Assembly (NCBI RefSeq): GCF_002875945.1
Contig: NZ_MCZK01000090.1
Span: 1-64,000, forward strand
Direction: 5' to 3'
DNA from: Vibrio lentus
GTDB lineage: Bacteria > Pseudomonadota > Gammaproteobacteria > Enterobacterales > Vibrionaceae
DNA: 64,000 bases
In this document: one piece after another, positions 35,681 to 43,569 of the stretch
How the letters are laid out: every line of letters begins with the position of its first letter
Numbering within the stretch: position 1 is the stretch's first letter
Made by a program: the position numbers and the translations under genes
Notes under the pieces: model-generated
The model's input: the letters and a program-made list of their open reading frames with translations, nothing else
Databases searched by the model: none
Told to the model about the DNA's origin: nothing

Positions 35681-36898
35681 TTATCCCTGATTAAGTGAAG
35701 GCCAGTTGCTATGTAATACTCGCTCTAATTCTAGAGCACTTTTTTGTACCGCGTCTTGGGCAACCGCTAGGGTTTTCTTACCGCCCTCAAAGTCGCTTAC
35801 CGTCAGGTCGAAAACCGTGCTGTAAGTATCTGCACAAGTTTCAAAGGCACGACTTCTTGGAATAGTTGCCATCATTACTTGGTCATTCAACAGGTAGTTC
35901 ATCTCAGTTAATACTGATACCTGCTTCTTGTTATCGTCTTCAAACATGGTTGGCATCAGGCGAACAAACTCAAGCCCTTTCCAATCGTCAGGGAACATCT
36001 CGTACACAGTTGGTAAGTGTTGGAAGAAGTTAACCGTTGAAGCCCAGTCCAAACGTTTTGCAGCACATGGGATTAGAAGTGCGTTCGATGCGTACATCGC
36101 GTTCCACACTAGCGGGTCAACGTGCGGGCCGGTATCGATCATAATCACATCAAAATCATCGGCGATTTTGTCGATAAGCTTCTCTTTAAGAAGACGAACA
36201 ATATCAAGTGACTGATCTTGAGACAGGCTTTGCCACGCTTCAGCGTTAAACATCGCGTCTTCTGGGAACGCCGAAATCGTCTTTAGATTCGGATATTGTG
36301 TTGGCAATAGTACGTTCTTGCGAAGGAATTCAAGATCAACATCTTGGCCTTCTGGCACGTTGTCCAACATGATGTCGACGGCAGAATAGATGCTGTCGTG
36401 CTCTGCACCACTAATTTGTGGGTTTAAGAACAGACGCAAAGAGCCTTGTGGATCCAAATCAATCAAGCAGATACGGTAGCGCTTATCTAAATTCAGAGAC
36501 AAACAAGCCGCTAGGTGAACCGCTGTCATTGATTTACCCGTACCACCCTTTTGGTTCTGTACGTTGATAACCCATGGTTTGTTATCGACATGCTGCTTAC
36601 GTTGGTGGAACTTTGGCACTTCAGCCGCGTCCATCAGCATGTGAGCTTCGGTCAATGAAATCGAGTAATGATTGGCGTTGTTCTTTGTAAACTGATGACC
36701 ATCCGCTTCAAGCTTGTTGATTGCCTCATCCAATTTCCGACGAGTTAAGCCTGAACGTGTCTCCATCATAGCTTTAGACATTGGAGGGAAATGCTCATCA
36801 CTTCGCTCTTCCAGAATAATCTCAATTCGGTCAGCCTGAACTTGTTGAGTTTGTTCGGCCAGCTGATAGAGCTTATCAATCGTTTGTTCTCTTTTCAT
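35681..36898 (-). CDS. parA2: Chromosome II partition ATPase ParA2
   Basis: 405 residues. The N-terminal 105 residues hold a helix-turn-helix, as in P1-type ParA proteins, and the ATPase core has the deviant Walker A NQKGGTGKSMTAVHLAA near residue 115 and Walker B IDTGPH. ParA2 forms nucleoid filaments that position ori2. It is transcribed away from ori2, and the N-terminal DNA-binding domain suggests autoregulation of the upstream region. Confidence 0.96.
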   Translation of the reverse strand: MKREQTIDKLYQLAEQTQQVQADRIEIILEERSDEHFPPMSKAMMETRSGLTRRKLDEAINKLEADGHQFTKNNANHYSISLTEAHMLMDAAEVPKFHQRKQHVDNKPWVINVQNQKGGTGKSMTAVHLAACLSLNLDKRYRICLIDLDPQGSLRLFLNPQISGAEHDSIYSAVDIMLDNVPEGQDVDLEFLRKNVLLPTQYPNLKTISAFPEDAMFNAEAWQSLSQDQSLDIVRLLKEKLIDKIADDFDVIMIDTGPHVDPLVWNAMYASNALLIPCAAKRLDWASTVNFFQHLPTVYEMFPDDWKGLEFVRLMPTMFEDDNKKQVSVLTEMNYLLNDQVMMATIPRSRAFETCADTYSTVFDLTVSDFEGGKKTLAVAQDAVQKSALELERVLHSNWPSLNQG

Positions 36899-37117
36899 TG
36901 CCAGTTTCCGTAATGATTAACTAAGTACAAATTGTACAGCGATTAACAACAAACACAACAAAAACATGAACATACATTTATGAGTAAAATCACATAAAAT
37001 AGACTGTATTTTTACAGTTTGATGAAACAACGGCTAATACGAACACAAAAATGACCCTTTTTGTCATGTATAACCGTGCTATTTCTGCCTTACATTTAAA
37101 ATGTTACAGTATCACTT

Positions 37118-37132
37118 ATTTACAATGTAAAT
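37118..37132. promoter_or_regulatory. parS2 partition site near ori2
   Basis: ATTTACAATGTAAAT, perfect match, about 220 bp upstream of parA2. Confidence 0.9.
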
Positions 37133-37151
37133 AGAATTTCAGCGAAAAACC

Positions 37152-37195
37152 TTCGGAACGATTGAAACACAAGCATAGATTACGGTTCGTGTGAT
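37152..37195 (+). repeat. 39-mer-like RctB regulatory element
   Basis: Starts with TTCGGAACGATTG (iteron-tail homology, reversed) and ends with ATTACGGTTCGTGTGAT (37179-37195), which recurs with one mismatch in the rctB promoter at 38120-38136. The position in the parA2-proximal inc region and this sharing fit the 39-mer negative regulators known in V. cholerae. Exact borders are inferred. Confidence 0.6.
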
Positions 37196-37321
37196 TTGCA
37201 TTCGAAATTGATAGATTTTCAACCAACAAAGAGTAAAACCTAAAAAATCGCTTGGTAAATAAAAAACAAAGCGAAGATGAGACGTCACTAAACAAAAGAG
37301 AGTTGAGCCTCAACCGGAAGA

Positions 37322-37729
37322 ATGATCATGGGATACATCACTCGTAAGAAAATTGATAAGTCCATATTATGAAGCATGATCAAGGTGTAAACTCATCAAT
37401 ATTGATCCGTATGAATGCCTGTTCGAAATGATCAACCTCCGGAAAAATGATCAAGTAAATATCGTTCCGGAAGCATATAAATTTAGACCTAACTTACGGA
37501 CAAATGCTTTTGTAATGGGGATTCAAGCTCTATAAGGCCTGATTGGTTAGAAATTCAATCGACACAGAATGGAAATGCAGAAACATGACAATTTCATGAT
37601 CATGCTTCCTGATTTATTGTGTTGAGAGCTAAAAGTGCCCAACCACTGACTGTGTGGCCAATCTCGACCAATTTTTAAACATAAAAGGGGAGGAACGATA
37701 TAAAAGACCCATTACTTGATCATTGTTCC
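37322..37729. repeat. Scattered iterons of the ori2 regulatory (inc) region
   Basis: Six non-phased copies: ATGATCATGGG (37322), reversed GAAGCATGATCA (37371-37382), reversed GAAATGATCA (37425-37434), reversed GGAAAAATGATCA (37441-37453), ATGATCATGCTTCC (37597-37610) and TGATCATTGTTCC (37717-37729). Mixed orientation contrasts with the ordered array at 37815. In V. cholerae such sites titrate RctB. Confidence 0.7.
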
Positions 37730-37748
37730 GATAAAATACCTAACGAAA

Positions 37749-37757
37749 ATATCCACA
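37749..37757 (+). promoter_or_regulatory. Near-consensus DnaA box
   Basis: ATATCCACA differs from TTATCCACA at one position. Confidence 0.5.
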
Positions 37758-37791
37758 TTGATGATTTAGAACTCGTCGATCAATTCTGGAC

Positions 37792-37800
37792 TGTGGATAA
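37792..37800 (-). promoter_or_regulatory. Consensus DnaA box
   Basis: TGTGGATAA is the exact complement of TTATCCACA and lies 15 bp before the iteron array, as in other Vibrio ori2. Confidence 0.85.
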
Positions 37801-37814
37801 GCTGTATAAGTATA

Positions 37815-37943
37815 ATGATCATGCTTTCGAACCAATAATGATCATGCTTACAATGACTTAATGATCATCGTTCTGATGTTCTGTGATCATGCTTTCTTAT
37901 CTTTTATGATCATCGTTTCGCTATCTTTATGATCATGCTTTCC
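37815..37943 (+). repeat. Six phased RctB iterons (core origin)
   Basis: Copies of TGATCAT(G/C)(C/G)TT(T/C) start at 37815, 37838, 37861, 37883, 37906 and 37929, so spacing is 23, 23, 22, 23, 23 bp, close to two helical turns. All have the same orientation and a central GATC, which makes binding Dam-dependent. Confidence 0.95.
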
Positions 37944-38062
37944 AATCGGATTTTTTTTTACACTTTAAATTCAGTAACTTAAAAGCTAACGATCGCCCGG
38001 ATCATTAGATCACTTAATCATTTAAGATCATATTAATCAGAAAGATCAGTTATTTAAAAGCC
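37944..38062. other. DNA unwinding element with ATCA repeats
   Basis: AT-rich tract beginning with nine T. Between 38000 and 38050 the tetranucleotide ATCA recurs at least six times on the top strand, several inside GATC. RctB is reported to bind single-stranded ATCA repeats in V. cholerae ori2. A one-mismatch parS2-like sequence (37956-37970) also lies here. Confidence 0.7.
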
Positions 38063-38080
38063 AATAAATTCTCTTTATTT

Positions 38081-38145
38081 ATGATCATTCTTTCTTTATC
38101 ATTCAGGAACTATAGTGAAATTACGGTTAGTGTGATACGGATCAA
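38081..38145 (+). promoter_or_regulatory. rctB promoter with iteron and 29-mer-like operator
   Basis: ATGATCATTCTTTC (38081-38094) is a single iteron, TATAGT (38111-38116) a likely -10, and ATTACGGTTAGTGTGAT (38120-38136) the core of a 29-mer-like element shared with 37179. RctB should repress its own gene here. Confidence 0.65.
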
Positions 38146-38147
38146 AA

Positions 38148-40127
38148 ATGAAACCAGAAGAGAAATTGTTAATTAAGGCACGAAGCCACAAAGATGGTCA
38201 TTTATTTGAGGTATCTGAAACAGCCGTTGAATGGATAGAACAATATCAACACTTCAAAGGGGTCACGAAAAGCATCGTTGAGCTTCTCAACCTAATTTCA
38301 CTTCGCGGGTTTAGCAGCAAAGATGGATACGTTTCAACGACTGAAATTATCGAATCAACCGATGGACAAGTTACACGTGCTGCCTTGCAACAAAGACTCA
38401 GAGCCGCTGTAAACATCGGACTTTTCAAGCAAATCCCAGTTCGCTTTGAAGAAGGCCTTGCGGGCAAAACCATGCTACATCGCTTTGTTAATCCCAATCA
38501 GTTGATATCAGTGCTAGGTGCCACCAGCTTAGTGACTGAAAGTGTGAAACAAAACGAAAAGCAAAAGCGTTCTAAAGCCCTAGCTCAAACCAAAGTAAAC
38601 AAACGTTTATTGAATGAACACGGTCTTAATACTCCGCCAACGATGAAAGATGAAGCGGATCAATTTATTGTCTCGCCAACCAATTGGGCTGGTATTATTG
38701 ATCAAGCGTTAGCGCCACCTAGAACACGTAAGAGCTACCAGAAATCGATGGTTTCGATCTCGGGAACTCGAGCAGTGATCGAAACACGATCTTCAAAAAA
38801 TATTATGACCGTTGATGATCTGATGACGTTATTCGCGTTATTCACGTTGACTGTTCAGTACCATGATCATCATCAAGACGATTACCATCTGGATGCGAAG
38901 CACACTCCGAACAAAACACCGCTCTACATCACGGATATTCTTTCATTGCGTGGCAAGAAAGACAGCGGCCCGGCTCGTGACTCTATCCGAGACAGCATTG
39001 ACCGCATTGAGTTTACCGATTTTCAGTTGCATGAGCTTACTGGCCGTTGGCTTAGTGAGAACATGCCAGAAGGCTTTAAGAGCGACCGTTTCCGATTCTT
39101 AGCCAGAACCATCACCGCATCGGAAGAAGCGCCTACAGAGGGCTCTGACGGCGAAATTCGCATTAAACCGAACCTATACATCTTGGTATGGGAGCCATCG
39201 TTCTATGAAGAGCTGCTCACACGCGATTATTTCTTCCTGTTCCCACCAGAGATCCTGAAGCAGCATACCTTGGTCTTCCAAATGTATTCTTACTTCAGAA
39301 GCCGTATGGCGCGTCGTCACTCTGATTGCATGCTATTGAGCGAACTGAATCAAAAACTGGCGCGAAATATTGATTGGCGTCGTTTTTCGATGGATCTGAT
39401 CCGCGAACTGAGAAAGCTGGGTGAAGTAGGGGAGCAAGAAGATACCTTCCTCGTCAACCTGTGGGGTTACCACCTGACGATCACCGCGTTGATCGAAAAA
39501 GGCAAGACCACCGATTATCAGGTCGATATCAAATGTAACGTTGAAGAAGTACTGCGTTACTCAAGAGCGCGCACCACCAACGCAGGTAAGCGAAACATGG
39601 CGCCAACATTGCCGAACCCACTGCGCAATGAAATGGTGTCTAAGCAAAAGCTGGAAGAGTTATCTGAAATCATTGATGGCGAGTTTGAGCCTATTCAGCG
39701 CAAAGCCCCTTCACCAAGAGGCAAGCTAGGGCGCAGAGTTAAACAACGTAAGCACTCTGTTGAGATCAATGCTGACGAGATCATGATAACCCTGTCTAAA
39801 TATACCTCTTCAGAGGCTCTAGAACGCAGTATAACGGCTTTATCAGCAATGACCGGGCACTCTCATGCTTCAATCAAAGAAGAGTGCTCAGAGCTCATTG
39901 AGAAGCTTGATTGGTTAAGAGTTGGAGAGGATGTGATTCCTTACGAAACATTGAGTAAGCTGATCGAACTCTACAACGACCGCGATAGCACCAGTAATCG
40001 ACACCTTTCAATTGAGCGTCTTATTTCTGGCTTGGCCGTGCGTCGCAAGGTATGCAAGCAAGTTCACGAAGGCCACTTGGATGAGAATGTGTTTTTAGCG
40101 CTCGATGAAATGGCGATCGGCCACTAA
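38148..40127 (+). CDS. rctB: Chromosome II replication initiator RctB
   Basis: 659 residues, essentially the length of V. cholerae RctB. The start (MKPEEKLLIKARSHKDGHLF) and blocks such as QYQHFKGVTKSIVELLNLIS, SPTNWAGIIDQALAPP and RNMAPTLPNPLRNEMVSKQK are those of this Vibrio-specific initiator. It has several winged-helix-type DNA-binding domains and binds iterons and 39-mers. It opens ori2 once per cycle after the chromosome I crtS signal (crtS is not here). The ATG at 38148 lies just after the 29-mer-like operator. A terminator follows. Confidence 0.98.
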   Translation: MKPEEKLLIKARSHKDGHLFEVSETAVEWIEQYQHFKGVTKSIVELLNLISLRGFSSKDGYVSTTEIIESTDGQVTRAALQQRLRAAVNIGLFKQIPVRFEEGLAGKTMLHRFVNPNQLISVLGATSLVTESVKQNEKQKRSKALAQTKVNKRLLNEHGLNTPPTMKDEADQFIVSPTNWAGIIDQALAPPRTRKSYQKSMVSISGTRAVIETRSSKNIMTVDDLMTLFALFTLTVQYHDHHQDDYHLDAKHTPNKTPLYITDILSLRGKKDSGPARDSIRDSIDRIEFTDFQLHELTGRWLSENMPEGFKSDRFRFLARTITASEEAPTEGSDGEIRIKPNLYILVWEPSFYEELLTRDYFFLFPPEILKQHTLVFQMYSYFRSRMARRHSDCMLLSELNQKLARNIDWRRFSMDLIRELRKLGEVGEQEDTFLVNLWGYHLTITALIEKGKTTDYQVDIKCNVEEVLRYSRARTTNAGKRNMAPTLPNPLRNEMVSKQKLEELSEIIDGEFEPIQRKAPSPRGKLGRRVKQRKHSVEINADEIMITLSKYTSSEALERSITALSAMTGHSHASIKEECSELIEKLDWLRVGEDVIPYETLSKLIELYNDRDSTSNRHLSIERLISGLAVRRKVCKQVHEGHLDENVFLALDEMAIGH

Positions 40128-40326
40128 TCGTGAGTCGTATAATCGTTGCTGAATGGATGATCTGAACATCATTAGGTGCTGATAATAACCGCACCTAATG
40201 CTGACAATGTGATGACAATATAGAGCACCTAGTTGATTATTATTTATCCCGAATAGACAACCTTTGTCCTTTCTTATGATTAATAGATTGGCTCATATTT
40301 TGTTACATCATACTGAATAGATTTTC

Positions 40327-40355
40327 GCGAGTTCCCAAGGGACTCGCTTTTTTTT
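40327..40355 (+). terminator. rctB terminator
   Basis: GCGAGTTCCC and GGGACTCGC form the stem with an AA loop, followed by eight T. Confidence 0.9.
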
Positions 40356-40405
40356 GCCTGAAATTCATCGAATCATTAATATTCAATAGCTTACCTTGAT
40401 AAGCT

Positions 40406-40437
40406 CCGAAGCATGATCAAGGTGAGATCATGCTTTC
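40406..40437. repeat. Converging pair of iterons downstream of rctB
   Basis: Reversed CCGAAGCATGATCAAG (40406-40421) faces AGATCATGCTTTC (40425-40437). The 17-mer GAAGCATGATCAAGGTG at 40408 is identical to the one at 37371 in the inc region. The two form an inverted repeat of about 10 bp. Confidence 0.65.
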
Positions 40438-40503
40438 AATGGATCGGGTCTTTTTGAGGGACAGTAATTTCGATGCGTTGATGTTTGATCGAGAAAGGGT
40501 TGA

Positions 40504-40986
40504 TCAATGAAGTTGGTGTGTAACGCTACCTTGATCATCGTTCTGGGGTTGGCTCGCCATAAAGCGCACATGTGATTCGATCAATTTCTCCGATTCTTTT
40601 TGCCAGCGTGGTTCTTGTTGTTGGTTGGCAAACTCCAAAGCCAGTACACACAAGTGCTGTACCCGCTTGGTACACCACTCTTGTAAGCCGGGTTCTGCTT
40701 CTGGATCACAAGACACCGCCTGAAGCTTACCGTAAGCAAACATCAGGTATTGATAAGCCTTTTCTTGGTGGTCTGGGTTTTCGATTGAGTTTCGATAGAA
40801 GGTATAGATTCTCAAGCACCCGTCTAACCAACATGCGATGCCTTTGCTCTGTTCATCCGTGATCAAAGGCCCCCAGAGTGCATCTGGAGGCGTTAAGATC
40901 AAAGGTTCTAACCGTTCCACTTGATCATGCTTTCGGTCTTTGTACCAATCTCCGATCCGCTCCAACCAAGTGTCTAGTTCATTCAT
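40504..40986 (-). CDS. Hypothetical protein next to rctB
   Basis: 160 residues, acidic and largely helical (LDTWLERIGDWYKDRKHD, then YQYLMFAYGKLQAVSCDPEA), without signal peptide or membrane segment. No domain recognised. It overlaps the end of the upstream ATPase gene by 4 bp, so it is the last gene of that operon by position. Two iteron sequences lie within its coding sequence: 40530-40546 near its 3' end and 40920-40936 near its 5' end. A gene of this kind adjoins rctB in other vibrios, as far as I recall. Function unknown. Confidence 0.7.
   Translation of the reverse strand: MNELDTWLERIGDWYKDRKHDQVERLEPLILTPPDALWGPLITDEQSKGIACWLDGCLRIYTFYRNSIENPDHQEKAYQYLMFAYGKLQAVSCDPEAEPGLQEWCTKRVQHLCVLALEFANQQQEPRWQKESEKLIESHVRFMASQPQNDDQGSVTHQLH
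40530..40546 (+). repeat. Iteron-like site inside the hypothetical gene (3' end)
   Basis: CTTGATCATCGTTCTGG; TGATCATCGTTCTG is the same as the third iteron of the core array (37862-37874). Confidence 0.6.
40920..40936 (+). repeat. Iteron-like site inside the hypothetical gene (5' end)
   Basis: CTTGATCATGCTTTCGG, identical to the putA internal site at 12048-12064. Confidence 0.6.
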
Positions 40987-41915
40987 GCAACGTTATCCCA
41001 CTGTTTTACATAGTGATTATCAGCAACTTGCTTAATCTCATTCTGTATTTCACTGCTCTGCTCTCGAATTCGATCAGCGTCCACTGAATAGTTTGGTTCA
41101 TTTTTGACAAGTTCGCCAAATGGCAGATCAGGATCCGGTACCGCTGAGATCAACAGTTTCGTATATGGGTGCTGCGGATTGGTTAAGATCGACTGGGTTG
41201 ATCCCCACTCAACGATCTGGCCTTTGTACATCACAGCCGTCTCTTCGGCGATGTAATGGGCTGTCGCAAGATCATGAGTAATGTACAAAAATCCGATGCC
41301 AAGTTCTTTCTTCATTCTCTGCATGAGATTAAGCACCCCAAGCCTTATAGACACGTCCAACATTGAGGTCGGTTCGTCAGCTAGGATGACTTCAGCACCA
41401 ACGGCGAGCGCTCTTGCTAGGTTAACTCGCTGTCTTTGGCCACCACTGAGCTCGTGAGGGTATTTAGCGAGTGTATCTTGGGGTAACTCCACCAGCGCCA
41501 ATAACTCTTTAAGACGAGCGACGAGCGCCTCTTTATTGGCGACTTGCTTGTGAATTTTTAGCGGACGCGTTAAATGGTGCTCTATGGTATGAGTTGGATT
41601 GAGCGAACCAAATGGGTCTTGAAATATCATTTGTACGCGGCTGCGGTAATCCAAGATATCTTTACGGCTGTTGAGGGTTGAGATGTCTCTGCCGTTGAAC
41701 AGTATCTCCCCTTCGGTAGCAGGGTAGACCTTGGTCATCAATCGAGCACAAGTGCTTTTGCCGCAGCCAGACTCCCCAACCAGAGCCAACGTTTTTCCGG
41801 CATAGATATCGAAACTCACGCCATGCAGTGCTCTAAATATGTCTTCTTTACCAAAGCCGCCACCCACGGTGAACTCTTTGACTAAGTTTTTTACTTGGAT
41901 AATAGGTTGTGTCAT
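40983..41915 (-). CDS. Opp/Dpp-type ABC transporter ATPase (F-like subunit)
   Basis: 310 residues from the ATG at 41915 (MTQPIIQVKNLVKEFTVGGG), which has GGAGG directly upstream; a longer frame to 41975 overlaps the preceding gene. Walker A GESGCGKST, then QMIFQDPFGSLNP typical of the oligopeptide family, signature LSGGQRQRVNLARAL and Walker B VILADEPTSMLD. The C-terminal HPYTKLLISAVPDPDLPF is the peptide/nickel ATPase tail. It pairs with the next ATPase upstream, but no permease or binding protein is nearby. Confidence 0.88.
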   Translation of the reverse strand: MTQPIIQVKNLVKEFTVGGGFGKEDIFRALHGVSFDIYAGKTLALVGESGCGKSTCARLMTKVYPATEGEILFNGRDISTLNSRKDILDYRSRVQMIFQDPFGSLNPTHTIEHHLTRPLKIHKQVANKEALVARLKELLALVELPQDTLAKYPHELSGGQRQRVNLARALAVGAEVILADEPTSMLDVSIRLGVLNLMQRMKKELGIGFLYITHDLATAHYIAEETAVMYKGQIVEWGSTQSILTNPQHPYTKLLISAVPDPDLPFGELVKNEPNYSVDADRIREQSSEIQNEIKQVADNHYVKQWDNVA

Positions 41916-41926
41916 GGAGCCTCCAA

Positions 41927-42748
41927 TTACGCTATTGCGTGAGCGTGTTGATGAATATTGGGGAAAGAACTCCAAAGCTTTTGGGTGTAGGAGTGCTGTG
42001 GGTTGTTACGGATCTCATGGGCTTGATTAACTTCAACGATCTCGCCGTGACGCATGATGGCAATGCGATCACACAATTGGCTCATTAATGCTAAGTCGTG
42101 GGTAATGAAGAGTATCGAGAAACCAAACTCCTCTCTGAGTTGGTGTATCTGCTGCAGAATCTCACGTTGTACAACCACGTCCAGCGCCGTTGTTGGCTCG
42201 TCCATGATGATCAGCTTGGGATTGAGGGCGAGCGCGATGGCTATCACCAAGCGTTGACGCATGCCGCCACTGAATTGATGCGGATATTCGGTGAGACGAT
42301 TGCGAGGGATGTTTACAAGGTCGAGGAGCTTCTCTGCGCGGTCTTTAGCTTGTTCGTCTGTCATCCCTTTGTGATGACGTAAAACATCAGCGAATTGCTC
42401 TTGAATAGGGAGTACAGGGTTGAGTGAGTTCATCGCACTTTGGAAAACCATGGCGATTTCGCTCCAACGTAAGGTGTTCAAGTGGTCGTCAGATAAACCG
42501 AGCAGATCTTGTCCGTTGAATATTATCTTCCCACCAGAGATGAAAGCGGGCGGCTTGTGTAAACGGTTAATGGCAAACGCGATGGTACTTTTCCCGCACC
42601 CTGATTCGCCGGCCAAACCGAAAATCTCTCCTTGATTGATGTTAAAGCTTACCGATTTGACGGCATTAAAGTCGCCGTTATCGGTAATGTAATCGACACA
42701 TAAATTCTTCACTTGGAGAAGCGGTGTCTCTGAATGTTCACTAGACAT
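41927..42748 (-). CDS. Opp/Dpp-type ABC transporter ATPase (D-like subunit)
   Basis: 273 residues: Walker A GESGCGKSTIAFAI, MVFQSAMNSLNPVLPIQEQF, signature FSGGMRQRLVIAIALAL and Walker B LIIMDEPTTALD. It is slightly shorter than OppD (about 330) because the C-terminal extension is brief (QHSYTQKLWSSFPN). First gene of a three-gene operon (D-like, F-like, hypothetical), preceded by a Fur-box-like sequence. The transporter may import an iron chelate or peptide-like siderophore with permeases encoded elsewhere; that is inference. Confidence 0.88.
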   Translation of the reverse strand: MSSEHSETPLLQVKNLCVDYITDNGDFNAVKSVSFNINQGEIFGLAGESGCGKSTIAFAINRLHKPPAFISGGKIIFNGQDLLGLSDDHLNTLRWSEIAMVFQSAMNSLNPVLPIQEQFADVLRHHKGMTDEQAKDRAEKLLDLVNIPRNRLTEYPHQFSGGMRQRLVIAIALALNPKLIIMDEPTTALDVVVQREILQQIHQLREEFGFSILFITHDLALMSQLCDRIAIMRHGEIVEVNQAHEIRNNPQHSYTQKLWSSFPNIHQHAHAIA

Positions 42749-43110
42749 ACTAAATACTCAGTTATGATATTGATAACTATTATCATTAACATGAAGTGAA
42801 TTTAGTGAAAGCAGTGAGCACAAAAAGAATGAAGTGCCTCGAAATTAATCTAGGGTTATTTCATGAGATTTCAGTGGAAAAGCAAGATTGAGAAAGGAGA
42901 AAATGAGAGTTAGATCAAACCACATTTCTAGTGGGGAATCTTGTAAATGTAATTGCAGAAATTGGCTTTGGCAAAGTTTAAATGAGGCATTTATTAATTA
43001 GCTTTGTGAAGCGTCGGAATCATCACATTTCAGTACAGAATTTCTTAACAAGTGATTTAGCTTTTGCTACAGATTAGCTGTCCATTACATGGTGCTTTTC
43101 GGAGGAAAAC
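42749..43110. other. Intergenic region with Fur box
   Basis: 362 bp between divergent genes. A Fur-box-like palindrome sits just upstream of the ATPase operon. The rest has no ORF or recognised structure and should include the promoter of the PA3496-family gene. Confidence 0.65.
42766..42784. promoter_or_regulatory. Fur box upstream of the orphan ATPase operon
   Basis: GATATTGATAACTATTATC matches the 19-bp Fur consensus GATAATGATAATCATTATC at 16 positions, and ATGATA/TATCAT arms flank it symmetrically. It lies 18 bp before the ATG at 42748. Confidence 0.7.
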
Positions 43111-43305
43111 ATGTCCATTAATTCTATCAACCATGACGAAATGACAAATATTGCAAACAAGTGGGATGCTGAAGAAGAAGTATCTTTCAAACCAGAAAAG
43201 AAAATGAAGTCTGCTGAAGCTCGTCGTCGTATCGAGACTCTAAGAGAAATTAGAGAAAGCGGTTTTAGTCTGGAAGAAGCGAGAGATCTCGGTTTGATTC
43301 ACTAA
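43111..43305 (+). CDS. PA3496-family small protein (putative envelope integrity)
   Basis: 64 residues with a strong CGGAGGAAAAC ribosome-binding site. The second half (SAEARRRIETLREIRESGFS, LEEARDLGL) fits the short PA3496-like family that annotation pipelines call putative envelope integrity protein. No membrane segment is visible. Monocistronic. Its actual role is not shown by the sequence. Confidence 0.7.
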   Translation: MSINSINHDEMTNIANKWDAEEEVSFKPEKKMKSAEARRRIETLREIRESGFSLEEARDLGLIH

Positions 43306-43323
43306 AATTTCCAACTGTATTTC

Positions 43324-43348
43324 AAGGGTGGTTACATACCGCCCTTTG
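43324..43348 (+). terminator. Possible weak terminator after the PA3496-family gene
   Basis: CAAGGGTGG and CCGCCCTTT can pair with G-U help across a TTACATA loop; the T-run is short. Confidence 0.4.
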
Positions 43349-43569
43349 ATTTATATAGATTTTATTTCGTTAACTGCAATTTAAACTAACCACATACCGT
43401 TCTTTTTTTAGTAGAAAATATTTCACTTAACTCCTTAACTCACTTCCCTTTCCAGCTAAAAACGCGCTGATGGCTTACTCTTGAACTAAGTTGTTTGACA
43501 GCAATATGCAACGCCACTAATTTTAAAGTTAAAGCAAAAATATGCGATGTCGTTGGTAAGGAGAAGGCT

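Larger units (their letters stand above)
36899..38147. other. Replication origin of chromosome II (ori2)
   Basis: 1.25 kb non-coding region between parA2 and rctB, dense in GATC (Dam) sites. From left to right: parS2 (37118), a 39-mer-like element (37152-37195), scattered iterons (37322-37729), two DnaA boxes, six phased iterons (37815-37943), an AT-rich unwinding region (37944-38062) and the rctB promoter with its own iteron and a 29-mer-like element. This is the known Vibrio ori2 plan. Confidence 0.95.
40128..40503. other. Region downstream of rctB with terminator and iterons
   Basis: 376 bp without a gene. It holds the rctB terminator (40327-40355) and a pair of converging iterons (40406-40437). 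Nothing else recognised. Confidence 0.7.

Noticed and set aside
36899..38147. CRISPR-like array
   Set aside because: The regular repeats are short iterons with about 10-bp spacers, part of ori2, with no cas genes.
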